A stretch of DNA of 64,000 bases from Paraburkholderia lacunae (GCF_003353175.1 NZ_QHKS01000001.1:248001-312000), one strand, 5' to 3'; shown: positions 34,836 through 45,752, counted from the first letter of the stretch. Notes: a model not told the origin generated them from the letters alone. Numbers and translations are program-made.

Positions 34836-35816
34836 CTAGGTCGGTGGAAAAGCAGCGGCGACGGTACGCGGCAACCCAGGCGCCGCCACGATCGCAGGCG
34901 CGTTGTCGATGCCCGCGCCGCGTGCCGCCGCTTCTTCGGAGGCGTCGCGGCTCGCATCGTTCAGTTGCTGATAGCGGCGAAACTTCGAAGGCGCCATGCC
35001 CTTTACCGCGAGGAACTGCCGGTTGAAATTCGACAGGTTGTTAAAGCCCGCCTTGAAGCAGATATCGGTGACGCTCAACTCGTCGTCGGTCAGCAACTGG
35101 CAAGCGAGGTTGATGCGCATCCGGTTCACGTACTGCACGAACGGCAGCCCGGTGTGACGGCGAAAGTAGCGCGAAAACGCACTGACGCTTTGCCCGGCGA
35201 GTTGTGCCAGATCCGACTCGCGCAATTCGCCCGAGAGGTTCTTGCCGATATACGACAGCACGTGATTGATGCGAGTCGACGCAAAGCTGGTCGGATCGGC
35301 CTGGTACGCGGGGCTCGCGAGCGTCTCGCGGTCTTCCGCGTTCATCAGTATTTCCAGCATCGACATGAACAGCACGAGGCGGCGCAGCCCGCGCGCCGCC
35401 AGCAATTCGAGGAACAACGGCTGGATCGCCGCGCTCGTTTGCGCGCCGAACGACACACCGCGGCGCGAGTCTGCAAGCAGCGCTTCGACCTGCCGCCACT
35501 CCGGAAAACTCTCGAGACAGTTCGACACGAACTGCTGGCCGAATTGCACCACCAGATTGCGCTGTGCGATGGTTTCGCCTTCCGGCACGTCGCTGACCCA
35601 GTTGTGCGGCAGGTTCGGGCCCATCAACACCAGGTTGCCGGGTGCGAAGCTGCTGATATGGTCGCCGACGAACATCTTGCCGGTCGTCGCGACGATCAGA
35701 TGGATTTCGTACTCGGGATGAAAATGCCAGCGCACCGTGCGATACGGATAGCCGTGCGACCACGCTTTGAACGATTCGTCGCGCCGTACGGCAACGAGCT
35801 CGAGATCGGGTTGCAT
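34836..35816 (-). CDS. AraC-family transcriptional regulator
   Basis: The 326-residue protein has an N-terminal cupin sensor (RWHFHPEYEIHLIVATTGK, FAPGNLVLMGPNLPHNW) and the AraC-type double helix-turn-helix at about 185-290 (LAQLAGQSVSAFSRYFRRHTGLPFVQYV... in parts, then VTDICFKAGFNNLSNFNRQF). A tail of about 35 residues after the DNA-binding part is unusual. GGAGGA precedes the ATG. On the same strand just upstream of the ABC transporter and polyol genes, it is the natural activator of cluster A. Confidence 0.92.
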   Translation of the reverse strand: MQPDLELVAVRRDESFKAWSHGYPYRTVRWHFHPEYEIHLIVATTGKMFVGDHISSFAPGNLVLMGPNLPHNWVSDVPEGETIAQRNLVVQFGQQFVSNCLESFPEWRQVEALLADSRRGVSFGAQTSAAIQPLFLELLAARGLRRLVLFMSMLEILMNAEDRETLASPAYQADPTSFASTRINHVLSYIGKNLSGELRESDLAQLAGQSVSAFSRYFRRHTGLPFVQYVNRMRINLACQLLTDDELSVTDICFKAGFNNLSNFNRQFLAVKGMAPSKFRRYQQLNDASRDASEEAAARGAGIDNAPAIVAAPGLPRTVAAAFPPT

Positions 35817-36116
35817 CGCGTCCTCCTTCCTCCATGAAGCGGCTCGCTGAGGGCGCCGCTGATCTTCGTCTTGTATAGCGAAAAGTAGACTTCCAGCGCG
35901 TGATCCACCACTAGAAATGAAACCGCCGACCGATACTTTTTTGCATTCGGGTTAGTCCTCACGAACTCGAAGTCAAATTTGATGCAACGCAATAGCCTCG
36001 CCCAGACGCTGCCTACAAAGCGCCGCCAGGCCGCAAACCCCGCCCGGAACCCCGCCGCGCCGCGCTGCGCCACGAAAAGCCGTGCGCGTCGCCTTGACTT
36101 TCGTTTCGCCGGGTAC
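35817..36116. other. Divergent gap between the araC-type gene and dalD
   Basis: No gene is supported. The araC-type gene and dalD are transcribed away from this gap. The dalD-side operator boxes begin at 36117. An A/T-rich run near 35925-35950 (ACTTTTTTGCATTC) is the most promoter-like part, but I cannot assign boxes with confidence. Confidence 0.45.
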
Positions 36117-36147
36117 GATCATTCGCTCACAACCAGAGCAAATGCTC
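36117..36147. promoter_or_regulatory. Two operator boxes, 19 bp apart, before dalD
   Basis: GATCATTCGCTC (36117-36128) and GAGCAAATGCTC (36136-36147) are near-palindromes fitting GA-K-C-R-A-W-Y-G-M-T-C. Their starts are 19 bp apart, the same as in the three boxes at 46573-46622 before smoS. They lie 58-89 bases before the dalD start. The SorC-type regulator encoded at 39387-40337 is the likely binder, by inference. Confidence 0.7.
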
Positions 36148-36205
36148 CACCCCAGAAAAAACGCACGCTTCGAGCCGTGCGATGAAAGACATTCAGGAGA
36201 CGCAC

Positions 36206-37618
36206 ATGAACAGCGGGCAAGGCAGCGGCGCGGCCGCACACGTGATCCTGCACATCGGCGCGGGATCGTTCCATCGCGCGCATCAGGCGTGGTATCTCCA
36301 TCGACTGAACGAAATGCGGCCACCCGGCGAGCCGCACTGGTCGCTGACAGTCGGCAATATTCGCAGCGACATGAACGCCGTGCTTGATGCGCTCGCCGCG
36401 CAAAACGGCGTGTACGCGCTCGAGACCGTCACGCCGCAGGGCGAACGCGCCTACGAGACAATTCGTTCGATCGAGCGCGTGGTGCCGTGGTCCGAGAGTC
36501 TCGATGCGCTGATCGAAGCGGGCGCCGATCCGGCTTGCAAGATCATCGCGTTCACGGTCACCGAGGGCGGCTATTACCTTGACGAACACGACGAACTCGA
36601 CACCGCCAACGCCGATCTCGCCGCCGATCTGAAAGGCGGCCACACCACGATCTACGGCGCGCTCGCGGCCATTCTCGACGCGCGCATGCAGCGCGGCGCC
36701 GGCCCGGTCACGCTGCAAACCTGCGACAACCTGCGCAGCAACGGCGAGCGTTTTCACGCCGGCATGAGCGAGTTTCTCGAACGGCGCGGCGCGAACGACC
36801 TGGCGCAATGGTTCGACGACTACACGCTGAGCCCCAGCTCGATGGTCGATCGGATCACGCCGCGCCCCACCCCGGACGTGCGCGAACGCGTGAAGGCGGC
36901 CACCGGTGTGGACGACGCGTGCCCGGTGATGGGCGAGGCATTCATTCAATGGGTGATCGAAGACCGGTTCATTGCCGGCCGTCCGGCGTGGGAAAAAGTC
37001 GGCGCGGAACTGGTCGACTCCGTGCTGCCTTACGAGGAAGCGAAGATCCGCATTCTCAACGCGACACATAGCTGCATCGCGTGGGCGGGCACGCTGGTCG
37101 GGCTGAACTACATCCACGAAGGCACGCTGGACCCGGACATTCGCCGGTTCGCCTTCGATTACGTGACCGAAGACGTGATTCCTTGTCTCACGCCGAGTCC
37201 GCTCGATCTCGAGCGCTATCGCGACGTGGTGCTCGAACGCTTCAGCAATCCTTATATCCAGGACACCAACCAGCGCGTCGCGGCCGACGGCTTTTCGAAG
37301 CTGCCAGGCTTCATCGCGCCGACGCTCGCCGAATGCTTCGAGCGCGGCGTCACGCCTGCGGCGACCGCGATGCTGCCGGCGTTGTTCTTCCGCTTTCTCG
37401 ACCGCTGGCAGGCCGGCAAGCTGCCGTACGCGTATCAGGATGGCGTGATGGACGAACGCGCCGCGCGCGGCTTCTTCGCGGCGCCCGATCCGCTGCAGGC
37501 CTTCGCCGCGGACCGGCTACTGTGGGGCAGCATGGCGCAGACCCCTGAACTGGACAGCGCGTTGGCGGGCGCCTTGGCGCGCGTCGACGTGTGGTTGAGC
37601 AAACGCGGCGCGGCTTGA
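36206..37618 (+). CDS. dalD: D-arabinitol 4-dehydrogenase
   Basis: Oxidises D-arabinitol to D-xylulose with NAD; polyol long-chain dehydrogenase family (mannitol dehydrogenase family). The 470-residue protein has the N-terminal [36 protein letters not shown], and the C-terminal catalytic region with the Lys in [20 protein letters not shown], as in Klebsiella DalD. CAGGAG lies well before the ATG at 36206; an upstream ATG at 36182 is less likely. The product is passed to xylB, 201 bp downstream. Some relatives use mannitol, so substrate breadth is open. Confidence 0.88.
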   Translation: MNSGQGSGAAAHVILHIGAGSFHRAHQAWYLHRLNEMRPPGEPHWSLTVGNIRSDMNAVLDALAAQNGVYALETVTPQGERAYETIRSIERVVPWSESLDALIEAGADPACKIIAFTVTEGGYYLDEHDELDTANADLAADLKGGHTTIYGALAAILDARMQRGAGPVTLQTCDNLRSNGERFHAGMSEFLERRGANDLAQWFDDYTLSPSSMVDRITPRPTPDVRERVKAATGVDDACPVMGEAFIQWVIEDRFIAGRPAWEKVGAELVDSVLPYEEAKIRILNATHSCIAWAGTLVGLNYIHEGTLDPDIRRFAFDYVTEDVIPCLTPSPLDLERYRDVVLERFSNPYIQDTNQRVAADGFSKLPGFIAPTLAECFERGVTPAATAMLPALFFRFLDRWQAGKLPYAYQDGVMDERAARGFFAAPDPLQAFAADRLLWGSMAQTPELDSALAGALARVDVWLSKRGAA

Positions 37619-37819
37619 TCGCATGCGGCGTGGCATGATTCACTGCGGCAGCCGGCATGGCAACTGACATGGCGATGAGCGCCTGCCGGCGAGGCCGCGA
37701 GCATCGTCATGCTGCCGCGGCGTCAGGCGCCCAGCCAGGGTGCCAGGCTTAACGCGCATGGCACCGCGCACCGTGTGCGGCTAAAGTAGCGCATCCCCAA
37801 CGACGAAGGTTTCGCGCCC

Positions 37820-39301
37820 ATGTATCTTGGCATCGACCTCGGCACGTCCGAAGTGAAAGTCCTGCTGCTCGCCTCCAATGGACGCGTGATCGGCACCGCA
37901 GGCTCACCGTTTACCGTATCGCGCCCGCATCAGCGCTGGGCCGAACAGAACCCCGCCGACTGGTGGGCGGGCACGCGTACGGCGTTGGCCGCCTTGCGCG
38001 CGAGCCATCCCGACGAATTCGCGCAGATCCGCGGCATCGGGCTCTCGGGGCAAATGCACGGCGCCGTGCTGCTCGACGCGCAGGATCGCGTGCTGCGGCC
38101 CGCGATCCTGTGGAACGACATGCGCAGCGACAAGGAATGCGCGGAGCTCACCGAGCGCGCGCCGCAGCTGCACCGCGTCGCCGGCAATCTGGCGATGCCG
38201 GGTTTCACCGCGCCGAAGCTGCTGTGGGTCGCGCGCCATGAACCGGAGATCTTCGCGCAAACCGCCTGCGTATTGCTGCCGAAGGATTACCTGCGCCTGC
38301 AGCTGACCGGCGGCAAGGTGTCCGATCCATCGGATGCGGCCGGCACGCTGTGGCTCGACGTCGCCAAACGCGACTGGTCCGACGCGCTGCTCGCCGCCTG
38401 CGACATGACGCGCGCGCAGATGCCGGGCCTATGCGAAGGCAGCGAGCCGTCCGGCACGCTGCTGCCCGAGGTGGCGCGCGAATTTGGCCTGAGCGACGGC
38501 GTGATCGTCGCGGCCGGCGGCGGCGACAATGCGACGAGCGCGATCGGCATCGGCGCGACGCAACCGGGCGACGGCTTCGTGTCGCTCGGCACGTCGGGCG
38601 TGCTGTGCGTGGTCGGCGACAGCTTCAGACCGAACCCGGCATCCGCGGTGCACGCGTTCTGCCATGCGATTCCGGATCGCTGGCATCAGATGAGCGTGGT
38701 GCTGTCGGCGGCGAGTTGTCTGCGCTGGGTCTGCAAGCTCACCTCCACCGACGAGCCCACGCTGCTCGCCGAAATCGAGGCGCTCGCCCCCGCTGCGTTG
38801 AACACCGCGCCGCTGTTCCTGCCGTATCTGTCCGGCGAACGCACGCCGCACAACGACCCGTATGCGCAGGGCGTGTTCTTCGGCATGAATCACGCGACCG
38901 ATCGCGCGTTGCTCGGCTATGCGGTGCTCGAAGGCGTGACGCTCGCGCTGACCGACGGCCTCGACGCATTGCGCGCCGCCGGCACCGAGGCGAAAGCGCT
39001 GTCGCTGCTCGGCGGCGGCGCCCGCAGCGACTACTGGGCGCAACTGCTCGCCGACGCGCTCGACACCGCCACCCGCAAGCACGGCGGCGGCGAAACCGGC
39101 GCGGCGCTGGGCGCGGCTCGCCTTGGCTGGCTGGCGGCCGGCGGCGACCCCGTCATCGTGCTGACCAAACCGCCGATCGAAAAGGAGTTCACGCCGAATC
39201 CGCAGCGGCACGCCGAGTTGCGCACGCGTCTCGAAGCGTATCGTGCGCTCTACCGCCACGTGCGCCCGCTGTTCGACCCAGCGCGGCAGCCGCTCGCCTG
39301 A
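37820..39301 (+). CDS. xylB: Xylulokinase
   Basis: Phosphorylates D-xylulose to xylulose 5-phosphate for the pentose phosphate pathway. The 493-residue protein shows YLGIDLGTSEVKVLLL, GIGLSGQMHGAVLLD (typical of xylulokinase), AILWNDMRSDKECAEL, GGGDNATSAIGIG with the catalytic Asp, and SLLGGGARSDYWAQLLAD. Follows dalD on the same strand, so together they turn D-arabinitol into xylulose 5-phosphate. The gap of 201 bp before it holds no clear promoter. Confidence 0.95.
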   Translation: MYLGIDLGTSEVKVLLLASNGRVIGTAGSPFTVSRPHQRWAEQNPADWWAGTRTALAALRASHPDEFAQIRGIGLSGQMHGAVLLDAQDRVLRPAILWNDMRSDKECAELTERAPQLHRVAGNLAMPGFTAPKLLWVARHEPEIFAQTACVLLPKDYLRLQLTGGKVSDPSDAAGTLWLDVAKRDWSDALLAACDMTRAQMPGLCEGSEPSGTLLPEVAREFGLSDGVIVAAGGGDNATSAIGIGATQPGDGFVSLGTSGVLCVVGDSFRPNPASAVHAFCHAIPDRWHQMSVVLSAASCLRWVCKLTSTDEPTLLAEIEALAPAALNTAPLFLPYLSGERTPHNDPYAQGVFFGMNHATDRALLGYAVLEGVTLALTDGLDALRAAGTEAKALSLLGGGARSDYWAQLLADALDTATRKHGGGETGAALGAARLGWLAAGGDPVIVLTKPPIEKEFTPNPQRHAELRTRLEAYRALYRHVRPLFDPARQPLA

Positions 39302-39386
39302 CCCGGCAAACCGCAGCCGGGTTCGCGTCGCGGAGCGAGGCGAACATCGGCTGCTATCATCGGCGCACTTCAAGCGGAACGTCACC

Positions 39387-40337
39387 GTGCCCAAGTCCAC
39401 AGAAAAACTCGACCTCGCCACGCGTGCCGCGTGGCTTTACTACGTCGCCGGCAATACCCAGAACGAAATCGCCGAGAAGCTGCAGGTATCGCGTCCGGTC
39501 GCGCAACGGCTGGTCGCCTTCGCGGTCGAGAAGAATCTGATCCGCGTGCGCGTCGATCATCAACTGGCCGATTGCCTCGCGCTCGCCGATCAGTTGTCGA
39601 AGCGCTACGGCCTGAGCATGTGCGAGGTGGTGCCGATCGACAACGACACTTCCGAGGAAGTCGACCGCAAACTCGCGGTGGCCGGCGCCCAGGTCATGGA
39701 ACGCTTTCTCGGCGAAGACAAACCGATGGTAGTCGCGGTCAGCAGCGGCCGTACGCTGAAGGCCGCGGTCGATCAGATCGCGCAGCTGGAGCGTCCGCAG
39801 CACCGGTTGGTGTCGATGGTCGGGGCGATCGCCTCGGACGGCTCCTCGAACCGCTACGACGTCGCGCTGCACATTTCCGAGAAGACCGGCGGCAAGCATT
39901 TCCTGTTGCCCGCGCCGTTGCTCGCCGATAGCGAGGCCGAGCGCGCGCAGTGGTGCAATCACCGGCTGTACCGGATCGTCGAATCGCTTTCGGCTCACGC
40001 GGATGTCGCGTTTGTCGGCATTGGCAATATCGGGCCGAAGTGCCCGCTGCACGAAGACGGCTTCATTACGTCGGCGGAAGTGAAGGAGTTGATGCAGAAC
40101 GGCGCGGTCGCCGAAATGCTCGGCTTGCCGATCGACGCAGCCGGCGCGCACGTCGAATCGCCGACCGGCCGGCGCGTCACCAGCATCGCGCTCGACGCGC
40201 CGCCCAAGCGCCCGACCATCGGTTTTGCCGGCGGCGCGCGCAAGCGCGAAGCGGTGATCGCGGTGCTCAAAGGCGGCTGGCTGTCAGGGCTCGTGACGGA
40301 CGAACTGTGCGCCCGGGCGGCGCTCGACGCGGCCTGA
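39387..40337 (+). CDS. SorC/DeoR-type sugar-binding transcriptional regulator
   Basis: The 316-residue protein starts at GTG 39387 (PKSTEKLDLATRAAWLYY) and has an N-terminal SorC helix-turn-helix (YVAGNTQNEIAEKLQVSRPVAQR in parts) and a C-terminal sugar-phosphate-binding domain like glucosamine-6P isomerase (VAVSSGRTLKAAVDQI, VAFVGIGNIGPKCPL). An extended -10 TGCTATCAT at 39352-39360 gives it its own promoter about 20 bases before the start. It sits between the two halves of cluster B and is the obvious regulator of both; paired operator boxes are found at each outer promoter. Confidence 0.92.
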   Translation: MPKSTEKLDLATRAAWLYYVAGNTQNEIAEKLQVSRPVAQRLVAFAVEKNLIRVRVDHQLADCLALADQLSKRYGLSMCEVVPIDNDTSEEVDRKLAVAGAQVMERFLGEDKPMVVAVSSGRTLKAAVDQIAQLERPQHRLVSMVGAIASDGSSNRYDVALHISEKTGGKHFLLPAPLLADSEAERAQWCNHRLYRIVESLSAHADVAFVGIGNIGPKCPLHEDGFITSAEVKELMQNGAVAEMLGLPIDAAGAHVESPTGRRVTSIALDAPPKRPTIGFAGGARKREAVIAVLKGGWLSGLVTDELCARAALDAA

Positions 40338-40453
40338 ACACAACGCGCTTGCCGGCGCAGCCGATCGAGCCGGGCCTGCCAACCTTCCGTGATCCTGAGC
40401 GTGGTTGAAAAAGCAAGCGGCGCGCGCCGCTTGCCCCGCCGCTTGCCCAATCG

Positions 40454-41563
<1,110 letters not shown>

Positions 41564-41633
41564 GATGTGTCTCCGTGTAATGCGGTGTGTTGCTATGTGT
41601 TGCTGCGTACTGCTTGTCCGTTGCCCTGGCGGC

Positions 41634-41673
41634 GTTGCTTCGTGTTGCTTCGTGTTGCGTCGCGTTGCTTCGT
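41634..41673. repeat. Four tandem 10-bp repeats (GTTGCTTCGT)
   Basis: GTTGCTTCGT, GTTGCTTCGT, GTTGCGTCGC and GTTGCTTCGT follow without gaps from 41634 to 41673, with looser TGTTGCT copies from about 41587. They lie between the HAD gene and the ATPase gene of one operon, so they would be in the mRNA between the two. Confidence 0.75.
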
Positions 41674-41698
41674 TTGCTTGCGCCGTCTCGTGCCGTGC

Positions 41699-42388
41699 TC
41701 AGGGCGTGGCCGCCGTCGCGCTTAGCGCCCATTGCGCGACCAGCTCCGGCAATTGCTGCATGTCGTCGAATACGTGACGTGCGCCGGCCGCATGCAACGC
41801 GTCGATTTGCGCATCGCTCGCATGACCGCCGCCGATGAAGCCGAGCACCGTCATGCCCGCGGCGCTCGCCGCCGTCACGCCGGTCACGCTGTCTTCCACC
41901 ACGAGGCAGGCCGCGGGCGCGAGGCCGAGGCCTTGCGCCGCCGCCAGATAGACATCGGGCGCGGGCTTCGGGTTCGGCACCGCATCGGCGCAAAAAAGGC
42001 GCTCGCCGAAAAACCTCACGAGGCCGGTGCGCGCAAGCACAGTCTCCACATACGGCCGGAAGCTGTTGCTCGCGCAGGCTTTGGTGAGCGGCACCTGCGC
42101 CAGCGCGGCCTCGATGCCCTCGACCGCCGCCGCCTGCATCGCCGCCGCTTCCACCGCGCTGCGGATCGCGTCGATCTCGTCGGCGGACAGGCTTTTGCCG
42201 AGTTGCGTCGCCGTGCCTTGCAGCACCTTCTCGATACGCAGGCCGAGCAGCGGCAGCACCACCGGCTCGACGTCGGTATCGGGCCAGCGCGCTTCCAGTT
42301 CGTGCACCAGCATGTGCGCCGCCACCGCTTCGCTGTCGATCAGCACGCCGTCGCAATCGCAGATCAGCGCGAAGTTGGCTGCCGTCAT
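41699..42388 (-). CDS. HAD-superfamily phosphatase
   Basis: The 229-residue protein has HAD motif I DCDGVLIDSE (Asp11 and Asp13), motif II in ACASNSFRP, and motif III/IV KPAPDVYLAAA and VVEDSVTGVTAA, the beta-phosphoglucomutase-like or sugar phosphatase group. Its ATG overlaps the stop of the second permease by four bases (ATGA), so it is made with the transporter. It may remove phosphate from a sugar phosphate made in polyol breakdown; the substrate is not known. Confidence 0.87.
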   Translation of the reverse strand: MTAANFALICDCDGVLIDSEAVAAHMLVHELEARWPDTDVEPVVLPLLGLRIEKVLQGTATQLGKSLSADEIDAIRSAVEAAAMQAAAVEGIEAALAQVPLTKACASNSFRPYVETVLARTGLVRFFGERLFCADAVPNPKPAPDVYLAAAQGLGLAPAACLVVEDSVTGVTAASAAGMTVLGFIGGGHASDAQIDALHAAGARHVFDDMQQLPELVAQWALSATAATP

Positions 42389-43266
42389 TTGACCGCCCCG
42401 AAGGTGAGGCCACGCACCAGTTGCTTCTGCGACAACCAGCCGACGATCAGGATCGGCGCGACCGCCAGCAGCGAAGCCGCCGACAGCTTGGCCCAGAACA
42501 GCCCCTCAGGACTCGAATACGACGCGATGAACACAGTTAGCGGCGCGGCGTGCGAGCTCGACAGGTTGATGCTCCAGAACGCTTCGTTCCACGACAGGAT
42601 CACCAGCAGGAGCGCTGTCGACGCGAGCCCCGGCAGCGACATCGGCATCAGCAGATAGACGATTTCCTGCCAGGTCACCGCGCCGTCGATGCGCCCGGCT
42701 TCGAGAATGTCGCGGGGAATTTCGGCGAAGTACGTGAACGACATCCACACTGCGATCGGCAGATTGATCAGCGTGTAGACGATCACCAGACCCGACACCG
42801 TATCGAGCAGCCCGCTGTTTTTCCACAGCAGATAGATCGGCACCAGCACACCGACCGACGGCATCATCTTGGTCGACAGCATCCACAGCAGCACTTTCTG
42901 CGTGCGGCGCGTCGGGAAGAACGCCATCGCGTACGCAGCGGGCACGGCGAGAAGCAGGCACAGCACCGTCACGCCCGCGGAGATCATCACCGAGTTCCAT
43001 GCGAACGAAAAATAATTGCTGCGCGCGAACACCTCGCGAAAGCTGTCGAACGTCGGGATGAAGAACAGCGACGACGAATACGCCTGCTGCTCGGTCTTGA
43101 ACGCGGTGATCGTCATCCAGAAGATCGGGAAGAACAGCAGCAGCGCGACCAGCCAGGCGATCACGCCGGGCATGCTGCGGCGAATCCCCTCGAACGGCGA
43201 CTTGGCCGGCACGATAACGGACACAGCGGGCGTCGCGGCCGACGGCGTAGAGGCAACTTGGCTCAT
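42385..43266 (-). CDS. Polyol ABC transporter permease (SmoG/MtlG type)
   Basis: The 293-residue inner-membrane protein has six hydrophobic segments and the ABC contact (EAA) loop EAGRIDGAVTWQEIVYLLMP, then MSLPGLASTALL. It is the second permease of a CUT1 importer. I take the start at 43266 because its ATG overlaps the stop of the first permease by four bases; a longer open frame on the same strand reads through the neighbouring gene and is not real. It overlaps the HAD gene by ATGA at its end. Confidence 0.93.
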   Translation of the reverse strand: MSQVASTPSAATPAVSVIVPAKSPFEGIRRSMPGVIAWLVALLLFFPIFWMTITAFKTEQQAYSSSLFFIPTFDSFREVFARSNYFSFAWNSVMISAGVTVLCLLLAVPAAYAMAFFPTRRTQKVLLWMLSTKMMPSVGVLVPIYLLWKNSGLLDTVSGLVIVYTLINLPIAVWMSFTYFAEIPRDILEAGRIDGAVTWQEIVYLLMPMSLPGLASTALLLVILSWNEAFWSINLSSSHAAPLTVFIASYSSPEGLFWAKLSAASLLAVAPILIVGWLSQKQLVRGLTFGAVK

Positions 43267-44198
43267 TTTTCGTACTCCCCTTTCAGGTTCTTCGCGAGCA
43301 TCCGCACGAGGAAGAACGACACGATATTGGCCAGCACCACGGCGAGAATGCCGCCTGCCGAAGCGAGACCGACGTCGAACTGTTGCAGGCCCAGCGAGTA
43401 GATCAGGTACGACAGATTGGTGGTCGCGGTGCCCGGACCGCCGCCCGTGGTCGTATAGATCTCGGCGAAGATCGACAGCAGGAAAATCGTCTCCATCATC
43501 ACGACCACCGCGATCGCCCGTTTCAGGTGAGGCAGCGTGATGTAGAAGAACATCGAGAACGGACCCGCGCCGTCGATGCGCGCCGCTTCCTTCTGCTCCT
43601 GATCGAGCGACTGGATCGCGGTGAACAGGATCAGGAACGCGAACGGCAGCCACTGCCACGCGACGATCATGATCACGGCGGTCAGCGGATAGTCGGCGAA
43701 CCAGTCGATCGGCTGCATGCCCAGCGAGCGCATGCCCTGTGCAATCAGGCCATACACCGGGTGCAAGATCATGTTCTTCCAGATCAGCGCGCTCACTGTC
43801 GGCATCACGAAGAACGGCGCGATGGCGAGCAGGCGCGCCACGCCCTGACCGTAGAACTTGCGGTCGAACAGGATTGCCATCAGCACGCCACCCACCACGG
43901 TGATCACCAGCACCGAGATGATCAGTTCGAGCGTGTGCCCGATCGACGGTCCGAACGACGGATCGCCGGCGAGAAATTTGTAGTTGTCGAAACCAGCGAA
44001 GCCCTTGATATCCGGGTTCAACAGGTTGTAGCGCGAGAACGAAAACCAGATCGTCATCGCGAGCGGAATCGCCATCCACAGCACGAGTACGCCGACCGAC
44101 GGCGAGACTAGCCAGCGGGCGGAATTGGCCTTGCGGACTTCGCGTTCTTTTTCTGTCTGAGGATGGACATGCATGAGAGGAAGGCGCAGATGACGCAT
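43263..44198 (-). CDS. Polyol ABC transporter permease (SmoF/MtlF type)
   Basis: The 311-residue protein has six hydrophobic segments and the EAA loop KEAARIDGAGPFSMFFYITL. It pairs with the next permease in one importer. The start at 44198 is preceded by AGGTGG at six bases; an ATG at 44174 lacks such a site. It follows the binding-protein gene after about 150 bp that contain a perfect hairpin, and overlaps the second permease by ATGA. Confidence 0.92.
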   Translation of the reverse strand: MRHLRLPLMHVHPQTEKEREVRKANSARWLVSPSVGVLVLWMAIPLAMTIWFSFSRYNLLNPDIKGFAGFDNYKFLAGDPSFGPSIGHTLELIISVLVITVVGGVLMAILFDRKFYGQGVARLLAIAPFFVMPTVSALIWKNMILHPVYGLIAQGMRSLGMQPIDWFADYPLTAVIMIVAWQWLPFAFLILFTAIQSLDQEQKEAARIDGAGPFSMFFYITLPHLKRAIAVVVMMETIFLLSIFAEIYTTTGGGPGTATTNLSYLIYSLGLQQFDVGLASAGGILAVVLANIVSFFLVRMLAKNLKGEYEK

Positions 44199-44303
44199 GA
44201 TTGACCACCTGTTCGGTAATGCGCGGGCCGGCGCCCGAAGCCGCGACGACACCGTACGATGTCGCGGCGCACGTGTGGCGGAAAGGCCCGCTGTGCCGCG
44301 TAA

Positions 44304-44327
44304 GCCGGCTGACGGGCGTCAGCCGGC
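44304..44327 (-). other. Perfect 10-bp hairpin between binding-protein and permease genes
   Basis: GCCGGCTGAC (44304-44313) and GTCAGCCGGC (44318-44327) close a GGGC loop in the mRNA between the smoE-type and smoF-type genes. Such hairpins often protect the binding-protein message and reduce expression of the permeases after it. There is no T-run. Confidence 0.65.
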
Positions 44328-44350
44328 GCGTGCCACGTAACGGCCGTGGC

Positions 44351-45673
44351 TTACTTCTGGTAGCCGGCCTGCTTCACCGCGCGATCCGCGGTGGCGTTGC
44401 CGGCTGCCAACGCCTGATCGATCGTCATCTGACCGGCAATCGCGCCGGAGATGCTCTGACCAACCACGGTGCCGAACGACTGGAACTCAGGAATCCCGAC
44501 GAACTGAATTCCGGTGTACGGCACCGGCTTGAGCGTCGGATGCTCCGGATCCGCCGTTTCGATTGCCTTCAGCACGAAGTCGCCGAACGGTGCAGCCTGC
44601 TTGTACTCCGGGCGCGCGTAGGTGGATTGACGCGTTCCCGGCGGCACCGAGGCCCAGCCTTCGTCCTTGGCGACCAGTTCGATGTACTGCTTCGAAGTCG
44701 CCCACGCGATGAACTTCTTCGCCGCGTCGGGCTGCTTCGACGACTTCGGGATGGCCAACGCCCACGCCCACAGCCAGTGCGAACCCTTCGGCGTGACGGC
44801 AATCGGCGCCGCTGCAAAGCCTACCTTGTCGGCGATCTGCGACTGCTGCTTGTTGTAGAGCATGCCGGCCGCAACCGTGGCGTCGATCCACATCGCGCAC
44901 TTGCCAGAGGACATCAGCGTAAGGTTTTCGTTGAAGCCATTCGAGCTCGCTCCCGGAGGGCCGTCCTTCTTCAACAGATCGACGTAGAACGTCATCGCTT
45001 TCTTCCATTCCGGCGAGGTGAGCTGCGCGTTCCATTTCTCGTCGAACCAGCGGCCGCCGAACGTGTTCACCACCGTCGTGCCGTAGGCCATGTTCTCGCC
45101 CCAGCCCGCCTTGCCGCGCAGACAGATGCCGTAAATGCCATTGGCTTTGTCCGTGAGCTTGTCGGCGAATTGCGCGATCTGGTCGTAGGTCGGCTGATCG
45201 GGCATCTTCAGACCCTTGGCCGCGAACAGATCCTTGCGGTAATACGTCATCGAGCTTTCGACGTAGAACGGCAGCGCGTACAACTGGCCGCCGCTCGAGA
45301 GGCCGTCGCGGGCCGTCTTCACGACGTCGTTCAGATCGTAGTCAGCGGGCAGGTTGGTGAGCGGCGTGAGCCAGCCGCGCTTGCCCCATTGCGGCGTTTC
45401 GTACTCACCGATCGTCATCACGTCGAACTGACCGCTGCCGGTCGTGATGTCGGTGGTGGCGCGCTGACGCAGCACGTTTTCTTCGAGAATGACCCAGTTC
45501 AGCTTGATGTCCGGATTCGCCTGCTCGAAAGCAGGCGAGAGCTTCTTCAGCTCGATCATGTCCGGATTGTTCAAGGTGGCGATCGTCACCGTGGCCGCCG
45601 AGGCGTTCAACGCGACGCATGCGACAGCGCCGGCGCCGACCGTCTTCAGCGCGGATTTGAGGACTGGTTTCAT
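44351..45673 (-). CDS. Periplasmic polyol-binding protein (SmoE/MtlE type)
   Basis: The 440-residue protein has a signal peptide (about 1-26, ending LNASA) and a type 1 extracellular solute-binding fold with SGQFDVMTIGEYETPQWG, ALPFYVESSMTYYRKDLF and GWASVPPGTRQSTY, like the sorbitol/mannitol-binding proteins of the Smo and Mtl systems. It brings the polyol to the two permeases. It follows the sorbitol dehydrogenase gene (80 bp) on the same strand, and a hairpin separates it from the permeases. Confidence 0.94.
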   Translation of the reverse strand: MKPVLKSALKTVGAGAVACVALNASAATVTIATLNNPDMIELKKLSPAFEQANPDIKLNWVILEENVLRQRATTDITTGSGQFDVMTIGEYETPQWGKRGWLTPLTNLPADYDLNDVVKTARDGLSSGGQLYALPFYVESSMTYYRKDLFAAKGLKMPDQPTYDQIAQFADKLTDKANGIYGICLRGKAGWGENMAYGTTVVNTFGGRWFDEKWNAQLTSPEWKKAMTFYVDLLKKDGPPGASSNGFNENLTLMSSGKCAMWIDATVAAGMLYNKQQSQIADKVGFAAAPIAVTPKGSHWLWAWALAIPKSSKQPDAAKKFIAWATSKQYIELVAKDEGWASVPPGTRQSTYARPEYKQAAPFGDFVLKAIETADPEHPTLKPVPYTGIQFVGIPEFQSFGTVVGQSISGAIAGQMTIDQALAAGNATADRAVKQAGYQK

Positions 45674-45752
45674 GACTTGTCTCCTTTCACGTACGTTATG
45701 TGGTGCTGCGTTTGTTCTGCCGTGGTTTCCGGGTTCGTTCGATGGTCCGGGC

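Noticed and set aside
42385..44208. A 607-codon version of the second polyol permease
   Set aside because: The first half reads the neighbouring permease gene out of frame; the ATGA overlap at 43263-43266 marks the true start.
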